64,000 nucleotides of DNA from Gnetum montanum (lineage: Eukaryota; Streptophyta; Gnetopsida; Gnetales; Gnetaceae): contig MNCI01015499.1 of assembly GCA_015680685.1 (NCBI GenBank), positions 507,503 through 571,502 of the forward strand, written 5' to 3'. The translations under genes were made by a program, and so were the position numbers. Positions 24,827 through 38,968 of this stretch are shown here, one piece after another. The notes beneath the pieces are model-generated. The model was given only the letters and a program-made list of their open reading frames with translations. It ran no database searches and was not told where the DNA came from. The number at the start of each line of letters is the position of its first letter. Positions within the stretch are counted from its first letter, which is position 1.

Positions 24827-27800
24827 ATATCCTCACCTGTACACCCTGACATTGTCTTCCATCCACCTAGTTACACTTATGACCTTTTCGTCATGAATAC
24901 TACCAACACCAATGTTTCAACCAAGTCCATTCTAGACACTATTGGCCCCACGATGATGCCAGTACCCATTGTGTAACCCATAGGAGTCCACGGTGAGCTT
25001 AATCCCTGGGGAGGACTTCGCCAATCTCTTAGACTTCAAAGGAAGGATCCATCATTTAATATCATAACACAAGAACAGTATAACTTCATATGTGTGAAGA
25101 TCCAAGCTGGCTTGGTAGTAGACCAAACTGAACTGGAGGCTAGGAAATAGTATGAATTGGTTCATAAGGGAGGAGATGAGTTCATACCCTTCCCATATGA
25201 CATCATCCCTCTTCCAGAGCACTACTCTGAGCTCATTTCACAGCTCCTCCTAGTAAGAAGTCAATCTCAAGACCAATCCATAGTAAATCCTCAATTAGAA
25301 GAGGAGGATGACTTTGTGACGTAGTCTGAACACGAGGATTCGTACCATACTCTCAGTTCACACACTTACACAAACTCATTATTTCATCCCTTCACGAGGG
25401 AGACTATGTCTCTCCATTCATTTAAGACCACTCAAGCGGACGTGCCACAACAGGAACCATCCACTCTTGTTCCCACACTCCCGGTGACCGATATTCAATT
25501 CAATATACCCATCACCACTATTCCTCCCGTTACCACGTTACCCTCTCTTTTACAAATACAACCCCAACAACACCTGCCTCAAAATAACGTAGGGGTGACT
25601 TTCCCACCTCGAGTGATTGGGATGCCATTTTTGATACTAGCCTCTACATCCACACACTATATACCACGGATCCAAACCCAAGGGACACCCTCCACCACTT
25701 TAGCTCAACAAGTTCAGGGTGGTCCTTTACAACTCATGATTGGACAATGGGCCATGATTGGCATGGAAGTGCATCAACCTCCTCACTACAACATACCACC
25801 TCCTACGGTTCCATCCATGAACATCCCTCAAGTACAACAACAACAACAACAACCCTTTCCTTACACTATGCTACCCTTAGTAGCACCTACCATGAATATT
25901 CCACAAGCACAACCTCCAACCACTCAACTCTCCTCTTTCCAGCCCACCATGAAACAATCTAACTTGTATACGACACAACATAATCAATCTACTATCTTAC
26001 CTAGTGCCCAAGATTGGGCTGAAGCCAAAAAGCTGATGCAAGAGCTAACTAATGAAGTCAAGCGCCTTAAAACAGCTACCGACGAAGAGCTTAAGATAGT
26101 AGATTTCTATCAAGTTGACCCTATCAGCTCTTCAATTCCACCTCTAACATTACCTAAAGGTGTTTTCCTACCCATGTTAACCAAATACAATGGGCAAATA
26201 GACCCCAACGCCCATCTTGTAATGTTTAGACTAGAGTGCGTGTTGCTTTAAGCATGGGCACATGCCATCTTGCGAGTGTTCCCTATGTCCCTCACAGGGA
26301 GAGCACTTAACTGGTATCGGGCTTTGCCCCAAAACTCCATATCTTCTCTGGAAGATTTATTACACTAGTTTGTTACTAGGTTCAAGTATAACTTGAAGCC
26401 TGAAGCAACACTTGACACCCTCATATAGGTCAAGTAAGCACCGCTTGAACCTATTCAAAAATTTATTCAAAGGTGGAGTGCTGCCCTCAATGAGCTCCAT
26501 GAGCCAATCCCGGAGACTTACCTCCTCACTATTCTAAAGGGGACCATTAATGATTTTGTAAAGTCCAAACTTTACTATCTTAATGCATGCACTCTTAGCC
26601 AAGCATTTGTACAAATAAAGAATATTGAAGAAGCTGCGCAAAACAGTCATGATCCAGCCTATTCAGCCTTTAGAAACCAACATAATAAGAAAGAAAAAGA
26701 AAAGGCTAAGGCAACTATAGCAGCAGTAGCAGAAACACAACAAATGAGCATGAGACAACAAGAGAAACTGCTTGTTGCCCCTGCTAAATATACTAGACTA
26801 GCTCCCGCTACTCCACCCGAACCTTCTACATCGCAAACTGCTACAACAGGTCATGCCTGAAACTTTGAGAGGAAAGATCCCTCTCAATACACACCACTGC
26901 CCGCAAAGCCTTCTCAACTATTTGACCAACTTTTGAAGGATGGAATGATGAAACACAAGCAAATGTCTCCTGCAGCTATTCAAAGACATGATTGATTCTG
27001 TGAATTGATCAAGAATCCAAGCTTGGCCACACGTAATGAGCCTCCTGTCCCAAAAGGCTTTAGACTCGATAGGTTTTGCGAGTACCATCAACGTAATGGA
27101 CATGGTACTGATTTTTGTTTTTCCCTAAAACAAGACATCCAACGAATGATAGATAGGGGCGAAATAACTTTCGATGAGTCCAACCTAGTCCAAGTGCAAA
27201 ACCAATCCATGGGCATATATAAGGACCCATAAAATACTAAGGAAGCACCATACGTAATTAATACCATCTACTTAGACAACGAACAAGAAACACCCAAGAT
27301 TAACACCATTTATTTAGATGATGAACAACAAAAACCTAGGAGACCTTTTGTAGCCTGTACTCCTCCCACTGCACAAACACCCGTACCTCAATCATCATAT
27401 CCTCCATATAACATGCCTGCCCCGTAAAGACCCTATGTCATCCGGGTACCTCCCACGGTGGCAGCCTCCACCATACCTCCACAAGCTAAACCATACGTAG
27501 TGCGTGTACCTCCTACTGCTACTACCCTAAACATGCAACCTCCTACCCAGCCTGCTTCCTATGTAGTCCGGGTGCCACCCGCGGTTACAACTATGGAGGC
27601 ACAGCCCCCAACTAGACCTACTCCACATGTTGTCAGGATACCCAAACATCCTGATAACCACCAACCTTCCACTCCGCAAACATAGAATAAACTGACCCCG
27701 TATGTTGTTAAGGTGTCTAGGCAACTTGACACTCAACCACCTTCAACCGTCCAAACGCAATCTTGTCCTACTCCATATGTCATATGGGTTCCAAAACAAC

Positions 27801-27906
27801 CTGATGTTTACAAAACAAATATTCCCCTATGCCACACGTGGGAACACCTGGCAGATAGGCTCACATGGGAACACTTGGATAATGAACGTCAACAGCTTGC
27901 CTTAGG

Positions 27907-27945
<39 letters not shown>

Positions 27946-29165
27946 NCATGACATCACCTAATAATGAACTAAACATGAGCTATAAGGGAGAATCATCAGG
28001 AATACATGATATACCTAGATCAATGCCTATGGAAGAAAATGTCAAACCAGCTACACATGAGATAAAACTATTGGGTCTGATGGACCAAGTAACCATTAAC
28101 AAGCATACACCTGATGGTAAAGATTTAGCAACAGCCCTAACACAGGTTACATAGGCACTTAAACAGAAAAACACTTCATTAAGTTTATATGATCTAATGT
28201 TAACTTCTCAAACTCATCATGAAGCCCTAGTATCCATGTTGACATCGATCCCAGTAAGCGAAGACTTACCTCCAAATGAACCATCAATTCATGCAGTAAT
28301 GTATTCGCTTCAAGGATTGACTTCTAAATCACTAGGCTTCCATACTAACAACATCAAAATTAATGAGAAAACAGGAGAAGTGACAACTGCACCTATGTTC
28401 ATAATGATACAAGTAAATCAATTCAAAATACATCGAGTGCATGTAGATGACGGAGCCACCACAAATGTAGTACCTTATCTCGTCATTGAACAATTAGGGC
28501 TTACGAAACTAATTAGACCAACCTCCACTACATGTTTAAAATCATTTAGTGGATCACGCGTAGTAGTAAAAGGCACCATAAGTTTGAACTTTATAGCAGG
28601 GGATCAGTTCCCCACATTTGCTAACTTTGTTGTCATTGATGAAATGTCAAGATTCAACTTAATATTAGGAAGACCCTGGTTGGCCCAACTCAAAGTAGTC
28701 TCTTCCCCCATACACAAAGATATCCACCTGCCTTATGAAGGTGGTGAAATAGTTATATATGGGGAGGTTGCTACACCTACCATCTCATCACATACAGATA
28801 CAAACCAAGGCTTGGAGGTTAAGTTTGAAGAACCTAAACAAGATGACACAAAGCAAAAACAAAGTTGCACGCGACCAGTAGACAATGATCCATCAGACGT
28901 AAAAGAAACTTCACCTAACACAGAAACACCCGAACCTAAAACTGTACATATACTGCCTAAGCTAGAAACTACAACAAACATCAAAACTACTGAACATACG
29001 GAAACACTAGAAGACGCCAACATAGAGCCTATTCCATCAAACGTCCCTTGGGCTAAATTACTGTTCAATGTGATCAGCGAAGGGGATGCTGAGTATAGGA
29101 TCATACCTATTAACGCCACTCCTAATGTTAAATTAAGAAAACTCAAAAAATTACTAAACCAATAA
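24827..29165 (+). pseudogene. gag-protease of B unit 2, degenerate
   Basis: Collinear with 15091-19420. The start codon is ATA (24827) instead of ATG. The longest open stretch (25406-26251) spans the Q/P-rich region and into the Gag core (TILPSAQDWAEAKKLMQEL). The knuckle CEYHQRNGHGTDFC is at about 27079. YVVRVPP linker motifs run from 27440 to 27790. The protease is well kept in 28197-29165: VHVDDGATTNVVPY, FIAGDQFPTFANFVVIDEM, NLILGRPWLAQL. Stops at 24974, 25148, 25321, 26249, 26366, 26859, 27230, 27425 and 28153 break gag. A poly-C run with N (27908-27946) replaces about 25 bases present in unit 1 and is probably an assembly fault. Confidence 0.85.
27908..27946. other. Poly-C run of 38 bases plus one N: probable assembly artefact
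   Basis: Unit 1 reads ACTCCCCAAGCCTACTCC at this place (about 18168). In unit 2 a pure C run and an N stand instead, with normal homology on both sides. Confidence 0.8.
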
Positions 29166-29700
29166 GCTACATTCCTCATCTAAAATGACATTAAACTACC
29201 ACATGTTTGCAACGACATAAAACTAGCCACAACCAGAAATGGCTGGTTTGTCAAGAAACCCACCAGTATCACTTGAAACTTCCCTCGTTTATGCATGGCC
29301 TGAAATGGCCTTAAACTAGTGCATGGGGCCCAAAATGGCCTTAAACTAGAACATCAAGACTACAGTCTGTCATGACTTTAAACTGACACACATATGCGCA
29401 TGGCCCGAAATGGCCTTAAACTAGAGCATTTTCTTACATTTGTTTTCTCTTAATTCAATTTCACTGTTCAAATTTATGCTTACATTGTTGCGCTATCAGT
29501 TACAGTTTTCCTTCGCATCCCCCTTTTATACGATTATGCTTCAATTACAATTACATTCCTACTTGCATTCCTACTTCGTGCATTACACTTAAACAACAAA
29601 ATGAACAAAAACATTTTACACTGTTGCATTTTGGTTACATTTAAACAGCCAAAAGAACAAAAATATTTTCANAATACACAAATTGTATACATGATCACTT
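29166..29700 (+). repeat. Post-protease TAAACT array and AT-rich spacer, B unit 2
   Basis: 29180-29430 holds the same six units as unit 1 (TGGCCTTAAACTAG in several). The rest is AT-rich. The N at 29672 stands where unit 1 has about 133 further bases (19927-20059). Confidence 0.7.
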
Positions 29701-32700
29701 TAACAAAAAAAACATCAAATCGGAAGTAGGCATCAAATCTAGGAGGAGCTTGATCTTTAGGTTCCTCCGCATCATCTTGCCCCACTCCACTGGGGCCACC
29801 TTCCTAGCCACCTTCCTGGCCACCGTCATCGCCATGACTCTGTAAAGGAAAAAATAAGAAAGAAAATAATTAACAAAAAAGAGATGACATTCCCTGCTAA
29901 AAACTAATAAACAAATTTGACAAATTTAAATGACTTATCGAAGAAGATCCTCGTAGACCAAACTCCAGCCGATGAAGGATCTCCTCTTCAGAGACACTTT
30001 CCTAGTCAGTTCCATTAAGACCTAGATCAACATCGGCTAAGGCCTTCCCTTTGTCTACCGTAGACCAAGTGGGACGTTTGAGAGGAAAATCGCCCACAGA
30101 AACCTCCACAGAACCTGTACTAATAACCCTCTTGGGAGACTACATCTCTACCATAGTGTGCCTTGCGAAGGCATCAGATGAAGATCGTAGGCCTAAACCC
30201 TCTACAAACATTTCTAGCTAATGCTTCTCTATGGATTGCTCCTTCAATGCCTTTTTATAGTGATATTTATGTGTCTTTTCATCTTGACCCCATTTCCGCA
30301 CCTTAGACGCAAAAGCTTTCCAATCCTAGCACTTGAGATTCAACAAGTCTATTTGTGCCTTACACTCTGCTAGCTCCTGGGTCATAGTTACTTGACGATT
30401 TAATAGGTTCCAATACCTAGTATAAGTAATCTCGAAAGTTCACTAGGAATGATTGACAGTCAACCTTGCCGAGGCAAACTCATAGCGTGATTTAAGGTCA
30501 TCTCGTTCTGCCGATAGCTTGGAAATCTCTTTTTCCCCTGCCTAAATTTGCAACCATAGCTTTTTGATAGAATGCCTGTAGGTCCAAAGAGACTTGGTGT
30601 TCTGCACAATGCATTCTGCCACCTCGTCATAGATCTACCTTGGCACTTTCTCAATCTCTGGTGGTAGTGTAGGAAAACTGTTGATACACGTAGCCTCAAA
30701 TGGATCCCACCTTAGTTTAGCCCCTATCAGCATGAGAAAAATATACATTAGACATTGAGCACTAAAAATAGGTACAAAAAGAATGAAGCACGCCAAACGC
30801 ATAAGACATCTATACCTATTTCAGGGTAAGCTTGCTAGATGTGTCCAACTACCTCATCAACGACGCCAAGGACAAAATCCATTTTACTTGGCATTTCGAT
30901 CCAAGTAAATGGCTCCTTTGTTGGAGATGGGTTAGCTTCGGTGGTCGTTTCCATGGGAGCCTTCATCATAGGGACTTCTAAATGGATGTTAGGAACCATC
31001 CTGGTCTCAACATTTTCGCCTTGTAGCAGTAAAAACATAAAATCAAAATTTAGAATAATGGAAAGCATAATTCAAAAGGCAAGTAAACATAATAAGGCAA
31101 ATATATCGAGATCTCTGTTCTCTTCCAAATTTAGGGGATCACCAAGGTCTAACCTTCCTCCGAAGAAACTATCAAAAATCTCGTCGACTTCACCCCGAAT
31201 ATCAATGTGACCCTTTTTTGTGGTTCCTCCCTCCTACTCTTCTGCTTCTTCCCTCAGAGGGGCAGGGACTTCCATCTCATCATTGCCTGCTTCTTCCTTC
31301 TCATCCGAATTTGTTGGGACTTCCTCCTCCTTGGCAATCGGCGTCAACACCTCCTTTCTTATTTCAGGAGTTGGCTCTGATGACATTTATAAGTGCAGCA
31401 TTGAATAAATGACATTCAGGAGTAAGATAGATTCATATAAATGGCCAAAAAAATAAAATAAAATAAAAATAATAATAATGATAATAAAACAAGGATAAAT
31501 AAGTGAACCAGGCTTACTTACCCCAGACTGGCATTTTAAACCGTATGTCTTTCACCTTAGGTTCATCTATCGCTGGAGCCACTTCTCTAGAGTGCTTAGG
31601 TTGTTGAACCTTGGATTTTGCCTTCCCGATTGTTTCCTTGATTACTCAGTCAGCTCTTCTAGCAGTATAGGGCACATCCCCTAGTTCCAACCCTACGCTG
31701 TCACGCATATGAATTGAATGACCAGATGATCCCTCCATTGTAACAGAAATCAATTCCTTAATTCCCTTGGGAGAATCTTGGGATTTTTTCACCTCAAATA
31801 AGTGGTGAATCCATGGGCAGTTTCTCACGTTCCCTTAACACATACTTGTTATCCACGCGAACAACTAGAAATTCAGCCAGTCGGCGCAAGTAATCGACAA
31901 AGAATGCAAAGGCGAAATGGGACTATGTCTCAATGTTTGAATGCAACCTTACTATCTCCCCATGCAAACTTGAAAGTAAGAATTGCGTCCAATTATAGCG
32001 TACCCCAGTCTCCAGAATCATGTGCATGATGCGCACAGATTCTACCCCAAAAGTCCTCACTTGGGATAGGGACTTTGGAAACAATCGTGCTCTAAACAGG
32101 GGGTAAAACTCATTAACTTCAGTTACTTTTGATTTTCCTTGCATAGGGAATCCCTTAGTGCCTTTAAGAACACCCAACCAGTCCTCCTATTCACGAACCA
32201 CATGGATCTCCTTCTGCGCTCTATCCAAAATCACTTTAGTCCCAGCTACTGGTACGCTGAAGGAGTTTGAAAAGAACTCCATTGACAGATGGAAGGATAC
32301 TTTGATTCCCTTGACACGAGTACTATAGTAAGTAATTGCTTCGTTGAAGGAATAAACGATCACAATCATCTTAGTCATAGAGACATCAGGACTTGGGACC
32401 GTAAATAACTCCATGAGGCTAGTGTTGCATAGAAAACTGATAATATGTGGCGGTGCCTGGTCATGCATCCATCGTTGTGCATCGCTAATCTCCCTGAATT
32501 TCATGGCCAAAGTGCCCTCAGTTCGCCCGGTTGTGATGGTGACTCCACCAGGGGGGACTTCCACTATATGCACAGGATAACATCGATAGAGTTAGAGTCA
32601 ATATAACCAACGATGTAGCAGAAAAAAAAACATCAAGCATCAGAAATACTATTACCTACCATTGGATAATGGATTAGTATCATTAGAAGACAAATCGGCA

Positions 32701-32931
32701 TTGCATGGGAAAACTGGGCCATTATGGGACCAATCCCCATGTAGCCACCCTTGAGCCTCACATTGTGCAAATGCCCTGGAGTATCATTTGTGAAAGTGAA
32801 TAATTGCACCCTTAGTCTGGGCTAACATGGCACCACAGAGAGTGGGACCTACCATGAAAGTATCTAAGGTGCTATGAGTCAATGCAAGTCCATCATCACC
32901 TACGCATACTCCTTCTTTGTCAAATTGGGGC

Positions 32932-33005
32932 CTGCAAAGGAACGATGGTCAAAACTTGAACAACCACTAAGCATCAGAACAAAATAGTAAATTAAACAAC
33001 CTTAC
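32932..33005 (-). other. Intron (74 bp) in the B aORF
   Basis: On the minus strand GAGAG|GTAAGG at 33005 and CCTTTGCAG|G ending at 32932. The intron sits right after the FQNPPG.MYR segment, exactly as in A (70 bp, 54338-54407), and C and D have GT donors at the same point. Confidence 0.75.
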
Positions 33006-33626
33006 CTCTCTACCCGGTACATCATTCCAGGAGGATTCTGGAATAAGGTGTGTGCACAAGAGGCTAGGAATAAAGTGCTATTGATGTCGTGAGAGCCATG
33101 TGACAATAGGTCCCATACACGCGATAATGGATGGGTAGATCTGGGCCCTCCAGAGGGATCGTCCTCAATTGTAAGTGGTCCCTCGTCGATGTCCACCATG
33201 AAAGCCACAATGCCATTTGAAGATCCTGGTAACATAGTCTCAAGCATGCTCAGCACTAATTGTTCACTTAGATGCGACCATATTACCACATTGAATTTCT
33301 CTAAGATAAAGGCAAGGAATTTGCAAGCCCCTTCTCTGAACCATACCCCATTGTGATCAATTGTCATATCAGGAATTGGCTTATTAGAATCAATTGGACC
33401 AAACCACGTTAGAACTCCAACAAACTCCACCACCAGGAGGAAAGGTTTGGGATCCCTATAAGAATTCAAGAACTAGGATTAATAAGCTACGCAAGAATAA
33501 GGTTCTACACTGGGGGGCCAACACTTAGAAAAATTCCTAGGTTCATGCTCAGCGTGCAGACCTTGCATGCTACATGTCGGAACATGGGTACACAAACCTC
33601 ACACACTGAATGTTTTGGCCCCATCC

Positions 33627-33756
33627 TTTACGCTATAGAAACATTCACGCTACAGAAACATTTACGCTATAGAAACATTTATGGTATAGAAACATTTACG
33701 CTACAGAAACATTGACACTATAGAAACCTTATGCTATGGAAACATCTACGCTATGC
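33627..33756. repeat. 17-bp tandem repeat in the first aORF intron of B unit 2
   Basis: Seven degenerate copies of TTTACGCTATAGAAACA. The unit contains the TTACGCT word found in the A-type LTR palindromes. Confidence 0.8.
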
Positions 33757-33953
33757 AATGGGGAAAATCGATAGGAACAGTAGGCAAGAAAATACAAAGT
33801 TTAACAGAGGATCAGGGCCTACCGGCATGACGATCCCTACCATGAGGGGATCATGGGTTTAGGCAAGCATCAGAGCATAGCCTCTCTTTCCTCCACAAAA
33901 GTCAAGCTAGGCTCCTTCCTCCCTTGGCCTTCTACTTGCTTACCTTTGCCCAT

Positions 33954-34844
33954 CACTGCGTTTACGCTGAACCCTAAACCTTACGTTCACGCCATGTACA
34001 ACCCTACACGCTGAGGGTTCTGGTCCTCCCTTCATGCTGTGTTCATGCTGGAACACCAATCCCCCGCAAGTTGAGGGCTTCGTTCCCCCTACATGCTGCA
34101 AACCCCAGCGTGAAGACCCCGCACGCTGCGGGTTCCATTTGAATGTACACGCTAAACCCTTTAGTTCGACTCGTCACGCCCCAACCTACACTGCCCCTGC
34201 TACCTCCTTTGCACTATTCCTGCACCTGTCTCTGCCTGTACCACCTCAGCTTCGTCCCTGCATCATGCTATACTGGATCTTACGCTGAGCGTACGTTCAT
34301 GTTGCGATTTGAGTTCACTCTGCAATTTTTCCCACATTCACGCTGTCTTAGAGTTAATTTTGATGTTTACACTTGTTCCCCATTTTATGCACCACCACGT
34401 GGCATACGCCGCTCCATCGAAATCGGCGTATGGGTATTTTATAAAACAAAATAAACACAATGATTAGCTAAAATACAAATACATATAAACAAAGGTAAAG
34501 ATAATTATATACTTGGCTAACCATTACCCATATAAATTCTTCTCTTGCACAACATACTCTTCGTCTAGCAGTCCCACATTAGGTAATGATTACAAATTGT
34601 ACAATCAACCAGACATCGTAAACGAACAGCACACGACCTGGTAATGCCTTAAACTGCCATGATCAGTCCATTATGACTATAAACTGACAAGAAAGGCTCG
34701 GTATGACCTTAAACTTCCATGCGTCTAGGTACGATGATAAATTACCACTGCATACCTTAGTCATTGTCAGACATACACATGAGTTACATTGCTTGGAAAG
34801 CATAACAATCCCCCTAGCTCACTTTGCTTCCTATTTATTGGTAG
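33954..34844 (+). other. 3' part of presumed protease-RT intron, B unit 2
   Basis: No gene. 34000-34340 is rich in ACGCT words. 34630-34745 holds a short TAAACT array (TGCCTTAAACTGCCA, TGACTATAAACTGACA, TGACCTTAAACTTCC). It ends CTATTTATTGGTAG at 34844, the acceptor equivalent to those of D and A. Confidence 0.55.
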
Positions 34845-34855
34845 GAGCAAGCACG

Positions 34856-37800
34856 ATGGATTACAAGCATCTATTCACACCATTGACCATCGATGGACCA
34901 TACAGAAAGATCATGAAAGAAATCAACATAAATTCTATCGACTTACGTCCATCAACAAACGACACATTTGTAGCCTCGATGCAACAAACATTAGACAGCT
35001 ATGAAGGTATGAAAAAATCTCTGGACATAGAAGCTAATAACATCACTAAAGATCCTTTAACTAAAACCCCCATAACTATGCCTAACGGTGAAGTTAAAGT
35101 ATTAAAATTGAGCTCACTATTACAACCTCAACTTGCCAAGGATATAGAACATGTACTTCAAGACAACATGAAAGCATTTGCTTGATCTTACAATGACATG
35201 CCTGGACTAGATCCTCGCATTGTCCAACACAACATTATACTTGATCCCAAGTTAAGACCACTGAAATAGAAAGCACGCAAGATCAAACCTGAGGTAGCAC
35301 TGGCAGTTCACAATGAGATTACTAAGCTTTATCAAGCTGGTTTCATTTAGGCTATTGACTACACTGATTGGGTATCCAACATGGTTATAGTCCCAAAGAA
35401 GAATGGAAGCATTCGCCTATGCATAGACTTTAGGGACCTCAACATCGCAACCATAAAGGATGACTTCCCACTTCCAAGCATTGATCAACTTGTTGATTCA
35501 ACTGCGGGGCATGCTCTGTTGTCTTTTATGGATGGCTTTTCAGGATATAACGAGATATGGATTAACCCAGAACATCAGCTCAGGATGACCTTCATGACAC
35601 CATGGGGTACCTTTTGTTATATAATGATGCCATTCGGCTTGAAGAATGCTGGTGCCACATATCAGGGAGCAATGACATTCAGTTTTAGCGATTACATACT
35701 TCATTCGCTCAATGATTATGTGGATGACATCGCAATTAAATAAAAAACACCAGAGCAACACATACAAGACTTAGATTTGGTTTTAAAATGTTGTCTAAAA
35801 TATGAGCTTAGGCTCAACCCAAAGAAATGCGTCTTTGGGGTAAAATCAGGCAAAATGCTAGGCTTCGTAGTATCAGGAACAGGAATACAAGTATATCTGG
35901 ACAAGGTTAAGGCTATCACCAATTTGAAACCACCAAGCAACCTTACCGAACTTCGAGGTCTACAAGGTAGATTACAGTTCATTAGGCGCTTCATAGAAAA
36001 ACTGACCAATAAGTTAAAACCCATGAACCATTTGCTACACAAGAATGTATATTTTCAATGGATCCCACAATGCCAGGAAGCTTTTGACGATATCAAGACG
36101 GCATTGACTCAATTACCGACTATTTATCCACCTCCAAATGATAAACCGTTCTACATTTATCTCGCCACATCAGACTCATCAATTGTGTCCATGCTTTGTC
36201 AAAAACAAGGTGACAGAACGGAAGTTCCTGTTTATTACTTAAGCCATGCATTAGTAGCCCATGAGAAGAAGTATAACAAGGTGGAGAGGTCATGTTTAGC
36301 CCTTATCTTTTTCTTGAAGAAATGGCGACATTATCTCTTCTGCAATCAAGTCAATATAATCTGCAAGGATAATGTGCTCAGAGCCATCATAGGCAACCTC
36401 TACGACTCAAGTAAGATACCTCATTGGAAATCCATGATAGCTGAGTTTGACCTACACTACATAGCGCAGTCATCAGTTAAGGGTCAAGCTATAGAAACTC
36501 AAATGACTACATCACCAATGCATGATCAGGCGACAATAGAGCCAGAGTTCCCGGACGAAAATGTAAGTGCGATAGACATAGTGCCTGATAACTATGATGC
36601 CATTCTGAATTTTGATGGAGCATCCACCTCCCAAGGGGGAAGTGCCGCCGTCATCATCACCTATCCCTCCAGGGAGATTTGACCCTTTGCTTATCGTTTC
36701 AATTTTCACTGCACCAACAATGCAACAGAGTACGAAGGCCTCCTTAGAGGTCTCATAGCAGCACTAGCTTCCAACATCACATGACTCGTAGTCAGAGGTG
36801 ACTCACAGTTAGTTCTAAATCATGTCATAGACATTACGCATGCAAAGCACAACACTTACAACCATATTGTGATTTGACTAAGCATTTGCTGAAGTGATTC
36901 GAAAACATAGATGTACAACATGTTTCAAGAAATGATAACACCAGTGTAGATGCACTAGCTATGTTAGCCCTAAACTTAGCACCAAACATGTTCCACACGT
37001 TGCCTAGTTATATAATCAGTTATGCTAAGCCCATAATTGATACTCTCGATGAATTACCGATTACATCAGTTAGTAAAACACACATAGTAGAATGGTATGA
37101 TGACATAGAAGAGTACCTTCTACATGGAAAAACACCCCGACATCTAACAAACGCGCAAAAGGATGTAGTACAAAAACGTTCTCGACAGTATGCATTAGTA
37201 GGTGACATGTTGTGTCGTAGATCCTACGAAGGTCTCGTGTTAATATGCGTTAGTAGCACTGATGGCTAGACCATCGTGGAGCAAGTACATGAAGGACTCT
37301 GCAGAGGGCACATAGCACCCAAAGCAATGGCAACCAAAATAAGGCGTTTAGGGTACTATTGACCACACATGGAGTACGACTATTTCTCCAGGGTCAAAAC
37401 ATGTAATATGTGTCAAAAGCATGATAATCTTATACATGTCCCACACAATGAATTGCACACAGCTCAAATCACATGGCCTTTCCAGAAATGGGGGTTGGAC
37501 ATCATCGGACCAATAACTCCCCCGTCTTCAGCGGGGCATAGCTTCATCATAATAACAAATGAATATTTCATGAAATGGGTGGAAGCTATCCCCCTCAGAA
37601 AGACTGCATCAAAATAAGTATGCAGCTTTATCTTGGAAAACATCGTGACCCGCTTTAGCATCCCGATGACCATCATTACTAATAATGGACCACAATTCAG
37701 TAGTGTTGAAACAAAAACCTTCTGCAACAGCTTAGGCATTAAACATTTGTTCTCATCCCCATATTACCCTCAGAGCAATGGACAAGCAGAAGCCACAAAC

Positions 37801-38332
37801 AAGATTTTCATCTCGGTGCTGAAGAAGATTCTTACCCAGAGCAAGAAAAGATGGCACAAACAGTTAGTATACGTGTTATGGGCTTATCGCACTACACATC
37901 GGAGGTCCACAGGTAAAACTCCATATATCCTTGTTTATGGTTTCGAAGCTATTTTACATTTGGAATTGCAGGTACCATCTTTAAGGATCACACTCTTTGG
38001 ACTCCTCGATGAAAGTCAAAGCAACGATTTGAGCATCATTGACTTGGACTCGGTGGAGGAGGAACACACGTGTGCACTCGATTAGATTGAATGGTACCAG
38101 AAACAACAACGATGCCGACATCAACACGACATTCAAAAGCATCCGATCAAAGAAGACGACCTCATACTTAAGGTAGTCTATGAACATGTGGACAAGTTCG
38201 TAGCAAACTGGGAAGGGCCCTACTTGGTCACCAAAGCATACGACAATGGAGAATTTAAGCTAGCTAACATGAATGGCAATGAGCTCACTCATCCAATGAA
38301 CCAACTATACCTTAAACCATTTCACATCTAAA
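34856..38332 (+). pseudogene. pol of B unit 2: RT, RNase H and integrase, degenerate
   Basis: ATG 34856 (MDYKHLFTPLTIDGPYRK) is collinear with the starts of A and D. A linker (about 34870-35180) is followed by RT at about 35280-35800: CIDFRDLNIATIKDDF, FMTPWGTFCYIMMPFGLKN and an intact NDYVDDIAIK. The RT connection and first RNase H follow (FYIYLATSDSSIVSM, ...), then the second RNase H near 36600 (NFDGASTSQGGSAAVIIT). Integrase runs from about 37270 to 38332: CNMCQKHDNL zinc part, WGLDIIGP, NNGPQFSS (D replaced by N) and NGQAEATNK, then NWEGPYLVTKAYDNG. Stops at 35183, 35267, 35348, 35741, 36680, 36781, 37267, 37361, 37615 and 38083 break it. The changed integrase aspartate is a further defect. 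Confidence 0.85.
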
Positions 38333-38340
38333 CATCTCAG

Positions 38341-38968
38341 GTATGCATTCATTCGGGAATCATGACAGTAAACTGATACCACAGATCGTCTTGGAATCAC
38401 GATGGTAAACTGATACCACAGATCGTCCTAAAATCATGATGGTAAACTGATACCACAGATCATTCTGGAATCATGATGGTAAACTGATACCACAGATCAT
38501 CCTGGCATTATGATGATAAACTGGCACCACAGTTTGTCCGCAATGACAATAAACTAGCACCCGTCCGGTACGACATTAAACTACCACAGTTTCATTCGTC
38601 GGAGTCCGCTACGAGTATAAACTAGTTTGCCTCTCCACAGTCTACCAAGACTATAAAAATAGCAATGCACCATCCGTTACAATGCTAAATTGTCAATGTC
38701 TAATGGGTTATGACATAAAACTAACCCACAATAGTCTGCTACGACTATAAACTGGCAACTTCATCTCTTACCTCTCAATCTATAGATGCATTTGAACTTC
38801 ATCAGAGCAGCTGCTTCGCTCATCATCAGTTGATCCTGACAACATCGCTGCCATGCATATTTAGTGCCTAAAGTCTCATCTAGTGCCTTTGTATCCTTAG
38901 TTTCTGTTCAAATATAAGCTTACTCACTCACTCGTGATTTTCTTGTCTCCTTGGAGTTGTGTTTGCAG
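38341..38968 (+). other. Predicted post-integrase intron of B unit 2, with TAAACT array
   Basis: Donor CATCTCAG|GTATGC at 38341, eight bases past the integrase stop. Acceptor GAGTTGTGTTTGCAG ends at 38968. 38341-38770 is an array of about twelve units, the first ones near-identical (TGGTAAACTGATACCACAGA). The rest shows no gene. Confidence 0.6.

Larger units (their letters stand above)
29700..33953 (-). pseudogene. aORF of B unit 2: full-span antisense multi-exon gene
   Basis: Read from ATG 33953 (MGKGKQVEGQGRKEPS, basic) leftward. Exon 1 ends at GTAGGC (about 33825). The exon 33469-33006 has a degenerate HAD/FCP1-like fold: PFLLVVEFVGVL, GVWFREGACKFLAFIL, FNVVIWSHLSEQ, and TLFLASCAHTLFQNPP where the family has its D-D motif. 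It ends at a GTAAGG donor (33005); the intron ends TTTGCAG at 32932. Next come an exon to about 32690, the middle domain (32573-32187, YSFNEAITYYSTRVKGI), 32177-31923, a DSPKGIKELISV exon (31828-31646), a low-complexity exon near 31400-31200, an exon at 31068-30835, a coiled-coil-like stretch (30700-30180) and an acidic end near 29720. Stops and indels are present. Motif-I D is E, so it is presumably not an enzyme. Confidence 0.6.
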
